Of a stretch of DNA of 64,000 bases, positions 27,352 through 36,886 are shown in pieces. Source of the DNA: Hyphomicrobiales bacterium (GTDB lineage Bacteria; Pseudomonadota; Alphaproteobacteria; Rhizobiales; Rhizobiaceae); assembly GCA_900466475.1 (NCBI GenBank), contig UBMI01000007.1, positions 204,569 to 268,568 on the forward strand. The letters run 5' to 3'. A program made the position numbers and the translations under genes. The notes under the pieces were generated by a model. That model did no database searches. It was not told the DNA's origin and was given only the letters and a program-made list of their open reading frames with translations. The stretch's first letter is position 1. Each line of letters starts with the position of its first letter.

Positions 27352-28172
27352 GCCGCCGCCAGCTTTATACCGGGATTGCGGCACTGGCCGCCTGCGGCGT
27401 GATCTTCGTGCTGCCTTTCCTCTTCATCTTCGTAACGGCGGCCAAGACGAAACAGGATGCGGCTGCGCTGAAATTCAGCTGGCCGGCCGAATGGCAGCTC
27501 TGGCAGAATTTCATGGAGGTCGTGCAGACCCGCAACTACATGCTGCTGCTCGCCTATTTCAATTCGACCGTTATCACGGTGGCGGCCGTCAGCCTGCTGG
27601 TATTGTTCGGCGCGATGGTCGGCTACGTGCTGCAGCGCCGCCCCTCGCGTTGGAATACGGTCATTTATGGATGTGTGCTCGCCGGCCTGATGATCCCGCC
27701 GGCCATTGTTCCGACCATCTGGGTACTGCAGCTGCTCGGCCTCTTCAAGACACTGTCGGGCATGGTGCTGATCCAGGTCGCCTATGGCCTCGGCTTCACG
27801 GTTCTGCTGTTTCGCAGCTTCATCGCAACCATTCCGCGGGATCTCGACGAGGCTGCGATCATCGACGGGGCAAAGCCGTTCCAGATCTTCTTTCGGGTCA
27901 TTCTGCCGCTTTTGAAACCGGTCACCGTGACTGTCATTGTCGTCCAGTCGATTGCCATCTTCAATGATTTCACCAACCCGCTCTATTATCTGCCGGGCCG
28001 CGAGAACGTGACCGTGCAGCTGACACTTTATAACTTCCAGGGCCAGTTCCAGACCCAGTTCAACCTGCTGTTCATGAACATCCTCCTGGTAACCATTCCG
28101 CCCCTGATCGTCTTCATCTTTTTCAACCGCCAGATCGTTGCAGGCATGACTGCCGGCGCAGTCAAGGGATAG
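27348..28172 (+). CDS. CUT1 sugar ABC importer permease (rhamnoside locus, MalG type)
   Basis: 274-residue inner-membrane protein, the second half of the channel. Segments include LAACGVIFVLPFLFIFVTAA near the N-terminus. The EAA loop is DEAAIIDGAKPFQIFFRVIL, and the C-terminus (FFNRQIVAGMTAGAVKG) is the usual MalG-type tail. It starts inside the stop of the first permease and is followed 3 bases later by the ATPase gene, so the subunits are coupled. Confidence 0.94.
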   Translation: MSRRQLYTGIAALAACGVIFVLPFLFIFVTAAKTKQDAAALKFSWPAEWQLWQNFMEVVQTRNYMLLLAYFNSTVITVAAVSLLVLFGAMVGYVLQRRPSRWNTVIYGCVLAGLMIPPAIVPTIWVLQLLGLFKTLSGMVLIQVAYGLGFTVLLFRSFIATIPRDLDEAAIIDGAKPFQIFFRVILPLLKPVTVTVIVVQSIAIFNDFTNPLYYLPGRENVTVQLTLYNFQGQFQTQFNLLFMNILLVTIPPLIVFIFFNRQIVAGMTAGAVKG

Positions 28173-28175
28173 GCC

Positions 28176-29156
28176 ATGGCATCAGTTGTTCTCGAAAGTG
28201 TCCGCAAGAATTTTGGCAGCCTGGAAGTCATGAAGGGCATTGATCTCACCGTTGAGCCGGGTGAGTTCTGCGTCTTCGTCGGCCCGTCCGGCTGTGGGAA
28301 ATCGACGCTGCTCCGCATCATCTCGGGATTGGAGACGACAACATCGGGGCAGGTCTTCATCGACGGCAAGGACGTGACCGATGCCGAGCCATCCGAGCGC
28401 GGTATCGCCATGGTCTTCCAGTCCTATGCCCTCTACCCGCATCTGACCGTGGCGGAAAATATCGGCTTCGGCCTCTCGCTTGCCAGGCGCCCAAAGGCGG
28501 AAATCGCCGAAAGGGTGAAGCAGACCGCCGATATCCTGCAGCTTTCGCATCTGCTCGAGCGCAAACCAAGGGCGCTTTCGGGTGGACAACGGCAACGCGT
28601 CGCAATCGGCAGGGCGATCATCCGCAACCCCAAGGTCTTCCTGTTCGACGAGCCGCTTTCGAACCTCGACGCGTCGCTGCGTTCGCAGATGCGCATCGAG
28701 TTGACCGAGCTTCATGCCAAGCTCGGTGCCACGATGATCTACGTCACCCATGACCAGGTCGAGGCGATGACGATGGCCGACAAGATCGTCGTTCTGAACG
28801 GCGGCCAGATCGAGCAGGTCGGGACGCCGATGACGCTCTATAACAATCCGGCGAGCCCCTTCGTTGCCGGCTTCATCGGCTCTCCGAAGATGAACCTGTT
28901 CGACGGAGAGATCGCTGCGCGGGAGAATTGCCGGACCTACGGTATCCGGCCGGAGCATATCGCGCTCTCATCGATCGAAGGAAAGTGGCAGGGCAAGGTA
29001 CGCCACATCGAGCGGCTCGGTGCCGACACGGTAGTATATCTCGATGTACCGGAATTGCAGACGCTTGTTGTACGAACGGATGGCGACCGGCCGATCAAGA
29101 TCGGAGAAATGCAATTCGCCTCGCCGCTCGCGGAGAAGGAACACAGGTTCTCCTGA
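28176..29156 (+). CDS. CUT1 sugar ABC importer ATPase, UgpC/MsmX type (short C-terminus)
   Basis: 326 residues. Walker [10 protein letters not shown] at 36-44, signature LSGGQRQR at 134-141, Walker B FLFDEP at 155-160 and the switch histidine in [11 protein letters not shown]. The C-terminal regulatory TOBE-type domain is present but the protein is about 35 residues shorter than the other two MalK-like ATPases in this window (361 and 356). It starts 3 bases after the MalG-type permease stop. It energises the rhamnoside importer. Confidence 0.94.
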   Translation: MASVVLESVRKNFGSLEVMKGIDLTVEPGEFCVFVGPSGCGKSTLLRIISGLETTTSGQVFIDGKDVTDAEPSERGIAMVFQSYALYPHLTVAENIGFGLSLARRPKAEIAERVKQTADILQLSHLLERKPRALSGGQRQRVAIGRAIIRNPKVFLFDEPLSNLDASLRSQMRIELTELHAKLGATMIYVTHDQVEAMTMADKIVVLNGGQIEQVGTPMTLYNNPASPFVAGFIGSPKMNLFDGEIAARENCRTYGIRPEHIALSSIEGKWQGKVRHIERLGADTVVYLDVPELQTLVVRTDGDRPIKIGEMQFASPLAEKEHRFS

Positions 29157-29158
29157 TC

Positions 29159-29443
29159 TTATCGGACGATACGAAAGTCGCTCGGCACCTCGTCGAGAGC
29201 GGCCTCCTCTGTTTTCACCTCCAATACGGAGGAACCGGCGGGACCACTCCAGAAACGCTCAAGCATGGAACCGGTGGCGACTGGGGAGCCGACAATCAGA
29301 GCGCTGACCGAGCCGTCGGCCTCATTCCGCACCCAGCCCGTCAAGCCGAGCTGCAGGGCTTGACCGCGGGCCCAGGCGCGATAGCCGACGCCCTGCACGC
29401 CGCCGGTAATGCGTACACGAAAAGCATCCTGGCTGGTTGTCAT
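29159..29443 (-). CDS. acyP: Acylphosphatase
   Basis: 94 residues from the ATG at 29443, which has AGGA 8 bases upstream. The small alpha/beta sandwich carries the full signature GGVQGVGYRAWARGQAL with catalytic R22, and GWVRNEADGSV with N40. It hydrolyses acyl phosphates such as 1,3-bisphosphoglycerate or carbamoyl phosphate. It is convergent with the importer ATPase gene, with two bases between the stop codons, so no terminator fits between them. Confidence 0.94.
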   Translation of the reverse strand: MTTSQDAFRVRITGGVQGVGYRAWARGQALQLGLTGWVRNEADGSVSALIVGSPVATGSMLERFWSGPAGSSVLEVKTEEAALDEVPSDFRIVR

Positions 29444-29535
29444 TTTGAAGTCCTCTCTGACAACCGGATAGTCATTCCAGGTTGTCGCTCGTTCCAATCG
29501 CGTGAACGGTTCCGAGAGGCAGATCGAACGGCATC

Positions 29536-30438
29536 TCAACCGGCGACGGAGATGTTTCCTATCACTGAGCGTATATCGCGCCGGAAGTCGGATGGGGACA
29601 TGCCGGCAATATTCCGGAACGACTTATTGAAGGCACTGATCGACCCGAACCCACTATCCATCGCGATCTGAAGCACATTCGAGCCCTCGCCCATCAACTG
29701 TGCCTGGGCATGCGAAAGACGCAGCAGATTGAGATATTTACTGATCGTCATGCCGGTCGTTTTCTTGAACAGGTTCATCGCATATTTCGGATGGAGCTCG
29801 ACCGCGCGGGCAATCTCGACCGTATCGATATCCTGCAGGAAATTGCTCGCGATGAAGTCGCACATGCGAGCGACGCTGCGGGATAAATGCGCGTTGGGTT
29901 GCTCAAGTTCGTCGGCGCTATCGTCGGGCGTCATCGAGTAGGAATCCAAGGCAATCCGCTCGATGCGGAGAAGCAATTCGTCAACGGCATGCTGCGTTTT
30001 CCGCGGGTCGCCGGACCTGGCATAGTCATACCAACGCGGAAAATTTGCCTCGTCGGCAGCATCGGTCGCAGATGTCAGCAGGATCTCCCCCTTCATCAGA
30101 CGGGTGCCTATGGTCGGAGGCAGCCGCATCTTGAAGAAATAAACGAGCGGCAGATGCGCGCCGGCATAGAGAGAATCATCTGAGGATTCGTCCATCTGAT
30201 GCGGCTGTCCGCCCCAAAACAGGCACATCTGACCGGCCTTGAGGCTGACTTCATGGCCATTCATGCGGTAGTGAACGTCGCCGCGCATGATATAATTGAC
30301 CTCGACCTGCGCATGCCAGTGCGGCATCGCCATGACCGGCGGATGGGCATAAAACATCTGAAGCGCCATCGGCATGCCTTCAATGGTGCTCGCACCAGGC
30401 TGGTAAACAGGTTTGCCGACGACCTTACTTTCCGCCAA
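29536..30438 (-). CDS. AraC family transcriptional regulator
   Basis: 300 residues. The N-terminal cupin-type sensor has MPHWHAQVEVNYIMRG and VSLKAGQMCLFWGGQPHQM. The C-terminal double helix-turn-helix runs from about residue 190 (VARMCDFIASNFLQDIDTVE) to GFGSISAFNKSFRNIAGMSP. The frame opens at a TTG with AGGGA about 9 bases ahead; the first ATG would be at codon 22. Divergent from the second CUT1 importer, so it is the likely sugar-responsive activator of that operon. Confidence 0.92.
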   Translation of the reverse strand: MAESKVVGKPVYQPGASTIEGMPMALQMFYAHPPVMAMPHWHAQVEVNYIMRGDVHYRMNGHEVSLKAGQMCLFWGGQPHQMDESSDDSLYAGAHLPLVYFFKMRLPPTIGTRLMKGEILLTSATDAADEANFPRWYDYARSGDPRKTQHAVDELLLRIERIALDSYSMTPDDSADELEQPNAHLSRSVARMCDFIASNFLQDIDTVEIARAVELHPKYAMNLFKKTTGMTISKYLNLLRLSHAQAQLMGEGSNVLQIAMDSGFGSISAFNKSFRNIAGMSPSDFRRDIRSVIGNISVAG

Positions 30439-30529
30439 TTCGATATTCCCTTTTTATGAGACAGCCGTTTCCGCCGCGTTAGATTAGCCACGTTCGCACA
30501 GCGACAGCAATTGAAAAGGGAGGATTTTC
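30439..30529. promoter_or_regulatory. Divergent promoter region, AraC regulator / CUT1 operon 2
   Basis: 91 bases separate the two starts and must hold both promoters and any AraC site. The binding-protein side ends in GGGAGG seven bases before the ATG. No clear direct repeat of AraC half-sites could be picked out by eye. Confidence 0.35.
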
Positions 30530-31804
30530 ATGCGCTCTAAACTCATAACGGCAACGACAGCGCTCGTGCTGCTTGCATCCGGATCTGCCTATGCGCAATC
30601 CGCTACGCTTACCATCTGGAGCTGGAACGTCGCAGCTTCCGCTCTCAAATCGACGATCGAGGGCTTCAACAAGCAGTTCCCGGACATCAAGGTCGATGTC
30701 CAGGATCTCGGCAACCAGCAGGTCTTCGACAAGACGCTCGCAGCCTGCGCCGCCGGCGGCGACGGCCTTCCCGATATCGTGACGATCGAGAATTTCGAGG
30801 CGGAAATCTTCTGGAGCCGTTTCCCGGATTGCTTCGCCAATCTGAAGGATCTCGGCTACAACGCCGACATGCAGTCGAAATTCCCCGATTTCAAGCGCAC
30901 CGAGCTTGAAATCGGCGATGTCGCCTATGCCATGCCGTGGGATTCCGGTCCGGTTACCGTCTTCTATCGTCGCGATTACTACGAAAAGGCCGGTGTCGAT
31001 CCGAAGTCGATTGCAACCTGGGACGATTTCATTGCCGCCGGCAAGAAGATCTCGGCAGCCAATCCCGGCGTCGTGATGGGCCAGGCCGATTTCAACGGCG
31101 ACAGCGAATGGTTCCGCATGCTCGCCAACGAACAGGGCTGCGGCTATTTCTCGACCGACGGCCAGTCGATCACCGTCAACCAGCCGGCTTGCGTCCAGAC
31201 GCTGGAAAAAGTCAAGGCGATGAAGGATGCCGGCACGCTGACGGCAGCAAACTGGGACGAAAAGATCTCCTCCAACACCGCCGGCAAAGTCGCAAGCCAG
31301 GTCTTCGGCGGCTGGTATGAAGGCACGATCCGTTCCGGCTCTCCCGATCTGTCGGGCAAGTGGGGTGTCTACGCCATGCCCGGCATGAGCGCGGACAGCC
31401 CGCATGCTGCCAACCTCGGCGGCTCCTCGCTCGCCATCAATGCCAATTCGCAGAACAAGGAAGCAGCCTTCAAGTATCTGACCTACGCACTCACCACCAA
31501 TGAGGGCCAGGTCACGATGCTGAAGTCGTTCGGCCTCGTGCCGTCGCTGCTGTCGGCCGTGCAGGATCCCTTCGTCAACGAGCCGCAGCCCTATTGGGGC
31601 GGCCAGAAGATCTGGGCCGACATCCTCGCTACCCTGCCGAAGATCGTGCCGAGCCGTGGCACGGCCTTCCAGACTGACGCGGATGCAATCTACAAGACGA
31701 CGCAGACGAAGTATTTCGCCGGCGGCTATCCCGATGCGAAGGCGGCTCTCGACGACGCCGCCAAACAGATCGCCTCGGCGACGGGTCTTCCTATCGCTCA
31801 ATGA
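30530..31804 (+). CDS. CUT1 ABC importer substrate-binding protein (operon 2)
   Basis: 424 residues, family 1 solute-binding protein. The signal peptide is MRSKLITATTALVLLASGSA with cleavage near YAQ. The mature protein opens SATLTIWSWNVAASALKSTI, has the cap-domain segment YAMPWDSGPVTVFYRRDYYE, and ends with AAKQIASATGLPIAQ. GGGAGG precedes the ATG by 7 bases. First gene of an operon with two permeases, an ATPase and a dehydrogenase-reductase fusion. The ligand is a sugar or sugar derivative, not identifiable. Confidence 0.93.
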   Translation: MRSKLITATTALVLLASGSAYAQSATLTIWSWNVAASALKSTIEGFNKQFPDIKVDVQDLGNQQVFDKTLAACAAGGDGLPDIVTIENFEAEIFWSRFPDCFANLKDLGYNADMQSKFPDFKRTELEIGDVAYAMPWDSGPVTVFYRRDYYEKAGVDPKSIATWDDFIAAGKKISAANPGVVMGQADFNGDSEWFRMLANEQGCGYFSTDGQSITVNQPACVQTLEKVKAMKDAGTLTAANWDEKISSNTAGKVASQVFGGWYEGTIRSGSPDLSGKWGVYAMPGMSADSPHAANLGGSSLAINANSQNKEAAFKYLTYALTTNEGQVTMLKSFGLVPSLLSAVQDPFVNEPQPYWGGQKIWADILATLPKIVPSRGTAFQTDADAIYKTTQTKYFAGGYPDAKAALDDAAKQIASATGLPIAQ

Positions 31805-31811
31805 ATGGCAA

Positions 31812-31859
31812 GCCGGGCGCCTAAGCGCCCGGCCTCGCCTGCCGCGGGAGGCGGCAGGC
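31812..31859 (+). repeat. Two tandem GC-rich hairpins between binding-protein and permease genes
   Basis: GCCGGGCGC/GCGCCCGGC (31812-31820 with 31825-31833, 4-base loop) and GCCTGCCGC/GCGGCAGGC (31837-31845 with 31851-31859, 5-base loop) are two perfect 9-bp stems in the 80-base gap. No U-tract follows either. They probably stabilise the 5' mRNA or attenuate read-through. Confidence 0.65.
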
Positions 31860-31884
31860 ACGTTCGTTTCGGTAAGGAGGTACC

Positions 31885-32745
31885 ATGCCGATCAGAAACC
31901 GGAGCGCCTATGCGTTCCTAGCGCCCTATCTTCTGGTCTTCGCCGCCTTCTGGGTGTGGCCGATCATCAATTCATTTCTGATTTCGTTCCAGAACACACG
32001 CATCAATCCGTGGAAATTCAGCCTGCAGGCCAATTGGGGGCGCCTCTTCGCCGACCCGGCCTTCTATAACGCCGTCTATAACACGCTCATCATCCTGGTC
32101 ATCCAGGTGCCGGTCATGATTACGCTGGCAACCATCATGGCCGTACTGCTCAATTCGCCGCTTCTGAAAGCGCGCGCCCTGTTCCGTTTCGCCTTTTTTG
32201 CGCCGGTCGTGGTTGGCGAGGTCGCCTATGCAGCGGTGTTCAGGCTGATGTTCAATCTCGATTTCGGCATCATCAACAAGCTGATCGGCGCAGCCGGTCT
32301 TGCCCCCGTTTCCTGGTTCGACAATGCCAATGCCGCCATGGTCGTCATCATTATCGCCGTTACCTGGCGATGGGCGGGTTACAACGCCATCATCATTCTG
32401 GCTGGCCTGCAATCGATCCCCGAGGATGTCTATGAGGCGGCAACGCTCGATCGCGTCAGCAAGCTGCAGCAGTTCTTCCACATCACCCTGCCCCTCCTGA
32501 AGCCGATCATCCTCTTCTGCGTGGTCTTGTCGGTCATCGGCACGATGCAACTCTTCGCCGAGCCCTTCCTGATCACCAATCGCGGTGGTCCAGGCGGCGG
32601 CACCGAGACACTGGGCCTGCTCCTCTATCGCCAGGGCTTCACCTCGCTGAATTTCGGCTACGCTTCGGCAATTGCCTATACGATGGCAGCACTCGCAGTG
32701 GTTATCTCGCTTCTCAATCTCTGGGTCGGGAGGGAACCGAAATGA
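31885..32745 (+). CDS. CUT1 sugar ABC importer permease (operon 2, MalF type)
   Basis: 286-residue inner-membrane permease. It opens MPIRNRSAYAFLAPYLLVFA, has about six hydrophobic segments and the EAA loop VYEAATLDRVSKLQQFFHIT. The loop glycine of the usual DGA is replaced (LDRVS), a modest departure from the family. The strong ribosome site AAGGAGG lies about 6 bases ahead. The stop overlaps the next start as ATGA. Confidence 0.94.
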   Translation: MPIRNRSAYAFLAPYLLVFAAFWVWPIINSFLISFQNTRINPWKFSLQANWGRLFADPAFYNAVYNTLIILVIQVPVMITLATIMAVLLNSPLLKARALFRFAFFAPVVVGEVAYAAVFRLMFNLDFGIINKLIGAAGLAPVSWFDNANAAMVVIIIAVTWRWAGYNAIIILAGLQSIPEDVYEAATLDRVSKLQQFFHITLPLLKPIILFCVVLSVIGTMQLFAEPFLITNRGGPGGGTETLGLLLYRQGFTSLNFGYASAIAYTMAALAVVISLLNLWVGREPK

Positions 32746-33578
32746 GATCCAAGTCGCAATCGCTTCTCCTGCGCAAGATTGCCCTGCACGCTTTCCTGTT
32801 GCCGCTGGCGATCATCTGGCTCTTTCCGCTCTGGATGATGTTCGTCTTCTCGACTATGCCGGATTACGGCATTTTCAGCCCGCAGATCGTACTCTGGCCC
32901 TCGACCAATTTTGTCGCGAACTTCCAGAATCTGCAGGCGGACACGAACTTCATCGGCGCCATGATGATCTCAATCGTCGTCGCCACGGTCTATACCGTCC
33001 TGTCGGTGATGCTGACCTCCATGGCCGGCTGGGCGCTCGCCCGCTACCGCTTCGTCGGGCGTTCGCTTGTCATCGCCATCATTCTTGGCACGATCACGCT
33101 TCCCTATTTCGTCGTGGTCATTCCGCAATTCATCATGGTGGCGCGCGAGTTCAAGCTCGCCAACACCTGGATCGCACTCATCGTGCCGCCGCTCTTCAAT
33201 TCGCTCGGCGTGCTCTTCATGCGGCAATCCTTTTCCATGATGCCGAATGATCTTTTCGATGCGGCCCGCGTCGAGGGCGTCAAGGAGTGGCAGATCTTCC
33301 TGCGCATTGCATTACCGCTGGCGCGCCCGACCATGGCGGCACTCGCGATCATCCTCTTCCTCGCGTCTTGGAACAACTATCTCTGGCCGCTGCTGATCAA
33401 TTCGAAGCCGGGCATGATGACGGCTCCTGTGGCACTCGGCGTGCTGATCGGCCTCACCAAGGTTTCCTGGGGCGGCATCATGGCGGGTGCGGTGCTTCTG
33501 ACGGCACCGATACTCGTCGTCTTCGTGGCTCTGCAGCGTCACTTCATCGCTGGCATTGCGGCCGGCGCAATCAAATAA
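32742..33578 (+). CDS. CUT1 sugar ABC importer permease (operon 2, MalG type)
   Basis: 278-residue inner-membrane permease with the first segment at [20 protein letters not shown]. The EAA loop is [20 protein letters not shown] and the C-terminal tail [15 protein letters not shown] is typical of MalG-type subunits. It overlaps the upstream permease by four bases. The ATPase gene follows after 11 bases. Confidence 0.95.
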   Translation: MRSKSQSLLLRKIALHAFLLPLAIIWLFPLWMMFVFSTMPDYGIFSPQIVLWPSTNFVANFQNLQADTNFIGAMMISIVVATVYTVLSVMLTSMAGWALARYRFVGRSLVIAIILGTITLPYFVVVIPQFIMVAREFKLANTWIALIVPPLFNSLGVLFMRQSFSMMPNDLFDAARVEGVKEWQIFLRIALPLARPTMAALAIILFLASWNNYLWPLLINSKPGMMTAPVALGVLIGLTKVSWGGIMAGAVLLTAPILVVFVALQRHFIAGIAAGAIK

Positions 33579-33589
33579 TCGAGGGGCCT

Positions 33590-34675
33590 ATGGCAGAGCT
33601 TTCACTCAACAATATCGTCAAGCGCTACGGCGCGCTTGAAATCATTCACGGCGCCGACCTCGCCGTGAAGGACGGCGAGTTCGTCGTCTTCGTCGGCCCC
33701 TCCGGCTGTGGCAAGTCCACGCTCTTGCGCATGATCGCCGGCCTTGAGGATATTACCGGCGGTGAACTGAAGATCGGCGGCCGTGTTGTCAACGACGTCG
33801 AGCCGGCCGACCGTGGCATCGCCATGGTCTTCCAATCCTACGCGCTCTATCCGCATCTGACCGTCGAGGAGAACCTGAGCTTCGGCCTGCGTATGAATGG
33901 CAATCCGAAGGCAGATACCGAACGGCGTGTGCGCCATGTCGCAGAGATCCTGCAGATTACTGAACTGATGAAGCGCCGGCCGAAGCAGCTATCCGGCGGC
34001 CAGCGGCAGCGCGTCGCGATCGGCCGGGCCATCGTGCGCGAACCACAGGTCTTCCTCTTCGACGAGCCGTTATCGAACCTCGACGCGGAACTGCGGGTGC
34101 AGATGCGCGTCGAGATCTCCAGGCTGCACAAGCAGCTCGGCACGACGATGATCTATGTGACACATGACCAGACGGAGGCAATGACGCTCGCCGACAAGAT
34201 TGTCGTTCTGCGCGCCGGCAATATCGAACAGATCGGCGCGCCGCTCGATCTCTATGACGATCCGGCTAACCAGTTCGTCGCCGGCTTCGTCGGCTCGCCG
34301 AAAATGAATTTCCTCAAGGCCGAGGTCGCCGAGATACAGGCGGGCAAAGCGACGGTCGTCCTTGCGGACGACAAAATGGTGCGCCTCGAGGTACCATTGC
34401 ACGACCCGTCCATCAAATCGGGGACATCGGTCACACTCGGCATTCGGCCGGAGCATTTCGGTGAGGCAGGTCGGGGCGAAGCGGACCTGACGGTTGCCGT
34501 CGATGTCGCCGAGCACCTCGGCAACACCAGCTACATCTACGCAAATTTCGGCGGCGACCAACTCATCATAGAACAGCCAGAATCCCGCAACCTCGGCAAG
34601 ACCGAGCGGCTGACGGTGTCGCTGTCCGCCGCCCGCACCTTCCTGTTCGATACCGCCGGCAAGCGGCTTCGATAA
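33590..34675 (+). CDS. CUT1 sugar ABC importer ATPase, UgpC/MsmX type (operon 2)
   Basis: 361 residues starting [14 protein letters not shown]. Walker [10 protein letters not shown] at 36-44, LSGGQRQR signature, [12 protein letters not shown]alker B/D-loop and [11 protein letters not shown] switch. A full C-terminal OB-type domain ([14 protein letters not shown]) is present. GAGGGG precedes the ATG; a much longer frame through the permease 3' end is out of frame with it and rejected. Powers the operon 2 importer. Confidence 0.95.
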   Translation: MAELSLNNIVKRYGALEIIHGADLAVKDGEFVVFVGPSGCGKSTLLRMIAGLEDITGGELKIGGRVVNDVEPADRGIAMVFQSYALYPHLTVEENLSFGLRMNGNPKADTERRVRHVAEILQITELMKRRPKQLSGGQRQRVAIGRAIVREPQVFLFDEPLSNLDAELRVQMRVEISRLHKQLGTTMIYVTHDQTEAMTLADKIVVLRAGNIEQIGAPLDLYDDPANQFVAGFVGSPKMNFLKAEVAEIQAGKATVVLADDKMVRLEVPLHDPSIKSGTSVTLGIRPEHFGEAGRGEADLTVAVDVAEHLGNTSYIYANFGGDQLIIEQPESRNLGKTERLTVSLSAARTFLFDTAGKRLR

Positions 34676-34711
34676 CGTGATCCCAAGACTGAAAGACGAA
34701 AGAGGATAGTC

Positions 34712-36715
34712 ATGACTTCAGATAATCCGATCCGCTGGGGCATTATCGGCCCCGGCACTATCGCCCGCACCTTTGCCGATGGCGTCGCGCATTCACGCAC
34801 CGGCAAGCTCGTGGCCATCGCGACCCGCAACCCCGATAAGCCGGGCCTCGCCGACGGCTTTCCTGGCACGCGTATCGTCAATGGTTACGAAGCACTGCTA
34901 GGGGACAACGAAGTCGACGCGATCTATATCGCCACGCCGCATACCGGCCACGCCGAATGGGCCATCAAGGCGATCCGCGCCGGCAAGCATGTGCTGGTCG
35001 AAAAGCCGATCGCTCTCTCAGCCTATGATGCCGAGGCGATCTACTATGAGGCGAAAAAGGCCGGCGTCTTTGCCGGTGAAGCCTTCATGTATCGCGTCCA
35101 TCCGCAAACCGAAAAGCTGGTAGAACTCGTCAAGAGCGGCGTGATCGGCGAAATCCGCATCATCCGCTCGAACTTCGGCTTCAGCATGGGGACATACAGG
35201 CCGGAACACCGCCTGTTTGCCAATGAAACGGCTGGCGGCGGCATTCTCGATGTCGGGGGCTATCCCGTTTCCATGGCCCGGCTGATCGCGGGTGCGGCGG
35301 CGGACAAACCCTTCCTCGATCCGGAAAAGGTTTCGGGTGTCGCCCATCTCGGCCAGTCCGGCGTCGATGAATGGGCGTCGGCCGTACTCAAATTCCCTAA
35401 CGAAATCATAGCCGAGGTCTCATGCTCGATCATGGCGCAGCAGGACAATGTGCTGCGCATCATCGGCTCGCAGGGCCGTATCGAGGTGAGGGATTTCTGG
35501 TTCGCCTCCGGTCACAAGGGCGGGGTCGGCAAGATCGAGATCTTCAAGAATGGCGAGCAGGAAACAATCGAAGTCAAGGAAGACCGCTGGCTTTACTCCT
35601 TCGAAGCGGATGCTGCCGGTGACGCGATCCGCGCCGGCGAGAAGGAATTCCGCTCACCCGGCATGAGCTGGGCGGACTCGATCAACAATCTGAAGGTGCT
35701 CGACCAATGGCGCGCTTCGGTTGGCCTCGAATATGGTGTCGAGAAAGCCGCCAAGCGCAGCGTGAACATTGCCGGCGACGCCGTCCGGCGCGGCAACTCC
35801 ATTCCGCTGCGCCAGATCCCCGGCATTTCCAAACCCGCTTCGGTCGTCACCCTCGGTTTCGAATTCTTCCCGAGTTTCGCAGCCGCGTCCCTGACGCTCG
35901 ACACCTTTTATGAAGCCGGTGGCAATGTCTTCGATACGGCCTTCGTCTATGGCGGCGGCAAGACGGAGAGCATTTTTGGCGACTGGCATACAAGCCGGCA
36001 GGTGCCGCGCGAGGAGATCGTCCTGATCGGCAAGGGCGCCCATTCGCCGCTCTGCTATCCTGATGTGATCAGCAAGCAGCTCGACCAGTCTCTCAACCGC
36101 CTGAAGACCGATTATGTCGATATCTACTTCATGCATCGCGACAATACCGACGTACCTGTCGGCGAATTCGTCGATGCCATGGATGCCGAGGTCAAGCGCG
36201 GCCGCATCCGCGGCATCTTCGGTGGCTCGAACTGGACGCGCGAGCGCTTCGACGAAGCGATTGCCTATGCGAAGAAGAACGGCAAGGCAGCGCCCGCCGC
36301 CCTTTCCAACAACTTCTCGCTTGCCGAAATGCTCGACCCGATCTGGGCTGGCTGTGTTGCCGCCTCCGATGACGAGTGGAAAAAGTGGCTGAACGAAAAG
36401 CAGATCCCTAACTTCGCCTGGTCGAGCCAGGGCCGCGGTTTCTTCACCGACCGGGCCGGCCGCGACAAGCGTGACGACGAGGAGATCGTCCGCTGCTGGT
36501 ATTCGGATCGCAATTTTGAACGGCGCGATCGCGCGATCGCGCTTGCCAAGGAGCTTGGCCGGCATCCGATCCATATCGCACTTGCCTATGTCATCGCCCA
36601 GCCCTTCCCGGTCATTCCGCTGATCGGGCCGCGCACGATCGCCGAACTGGAAGACAGCCTTTCGGCGTTGGACATCAAGCTGACGCCCGAACAGGTGAAA
36701 TGGCTGGAAGCCTGA
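34712..36715 (+). CDS. Two-domain fusion: Gfo/Idh/MocA oxidoreductase and aldo/keto reductase
   Basis: 667 residues joining two redox enzymes. Residues 1 to about 345 are a Gfo/Idh/MocA dehydrogenase: a Rossmann start IRWGIIGPGTIARTFADG, the sugar-dehydrogenase EKP motif in GKHVLVEKPIAL, and GGGILDVGGYPVSMARL. Residues about 375-667 are an aldo/keto reductase with its tetrad visible: D and Y in FDTAFVYGGGK, K in VLIGKGAH and H in IYFMHRD. The C-terminal part includes PVIPLIGPRTIAELEDSL. AGAGGA lies ahead of the ATG. Last gene of CUT1 operon 2, so it probably oxidises and then reduces (or epimerises) the imported sugar. Confidence 0.93.
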   Translation: MTSDNPIRWGIIGPGTIARTFADGVAHSRTGKLVAIATRNPDKPGLADGFPGTRIVNGYEALLGDNEVDAIYIATPHTGHAEWAIKAIRAGKHVLVEKPIALSAYDAEAIYYEAKKAGVFAGEAFMYRVHPQTEKLVELVKSGVIGEIRIIRSNFGFSMGTYRPEHRLFANETAGGGILDVGGYPVSMARLIAGAAADKPFLDPEKVSGVAHLGQSGVDEWASAVLKFPNEIIAEVSCSIMAQQDNVLRIIGSQGRIEVRDFWFASGHKGGVGKIEIFKNGEQETIEVKEDRWLYSFEADAAGDAIRAGEKEFRSPGMSWADSINNLKVLDQWRASVGLEYGVEKAAKRSVNIAGDAVRRGNSIPLRQIPGISKPASVVTLGFEFFPSFAAASLTLDTFYEAGGNVFDTAFVYGGGKTESIFGDWHTSRQVPREEIVLIGKGAHSPLCYPDVISKQLDQSLNRLKTDYVDIYFMHRDNTDVPVGEFVDAMDAEVKRGRIRGIFGGSNWTRERFDEAIAYAKKNGKAAPAALSNNFSLAEMLDPIWAGCVAASDDEWKKWLNEKQIPNFAWSSQGRGFFTDRAGRDKRDDEEIVRCWYSDRNFERRDRAIALAKELGRHPIHIALAYVIAQPFPVIPLIGPRTIAELEDSLSALDIKLTPEQVKWLEA

Positions 36716-36743
36716 TAGCCTCTCCGAGAGAACGCGCTACGAT

Positions 36744-36774
36744 AAGCGGCAGGCCTCAACGCCTGCCGCTTTTC
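36744..36774 (+). terminator. Rho-independent terminator of CUT1 operon 2
   Basis: AAGCGGCAGGC (36744-36754) pairs perfectly over 11 bp with GCCTGCCGCTT (36761-36771) across a 6-base loop, followed by TTTCTGTT. It lies 28 bases beyond the fusion-gene stop. Confidence 0.9.
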
Positions 36775-36886
36775 TGTTGCGCGACGGCGCACGGGGCCGA
36801 CGACAACTAATCCGTCAGTGTTGCATTCTCGCCATTGCCCTCAACCATAGGTCATCTAGTGTGTGCCCGCACCAGGGAGCAAGGCA

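Noticed and set aside
30479..31861. Minus-strand frame of 460 codons across the second CUT1 binding-protein gene
   Set aside because: Antisense shadow of a binding protein with a clear signal peptide and ribosome site; no recognisable protein features.
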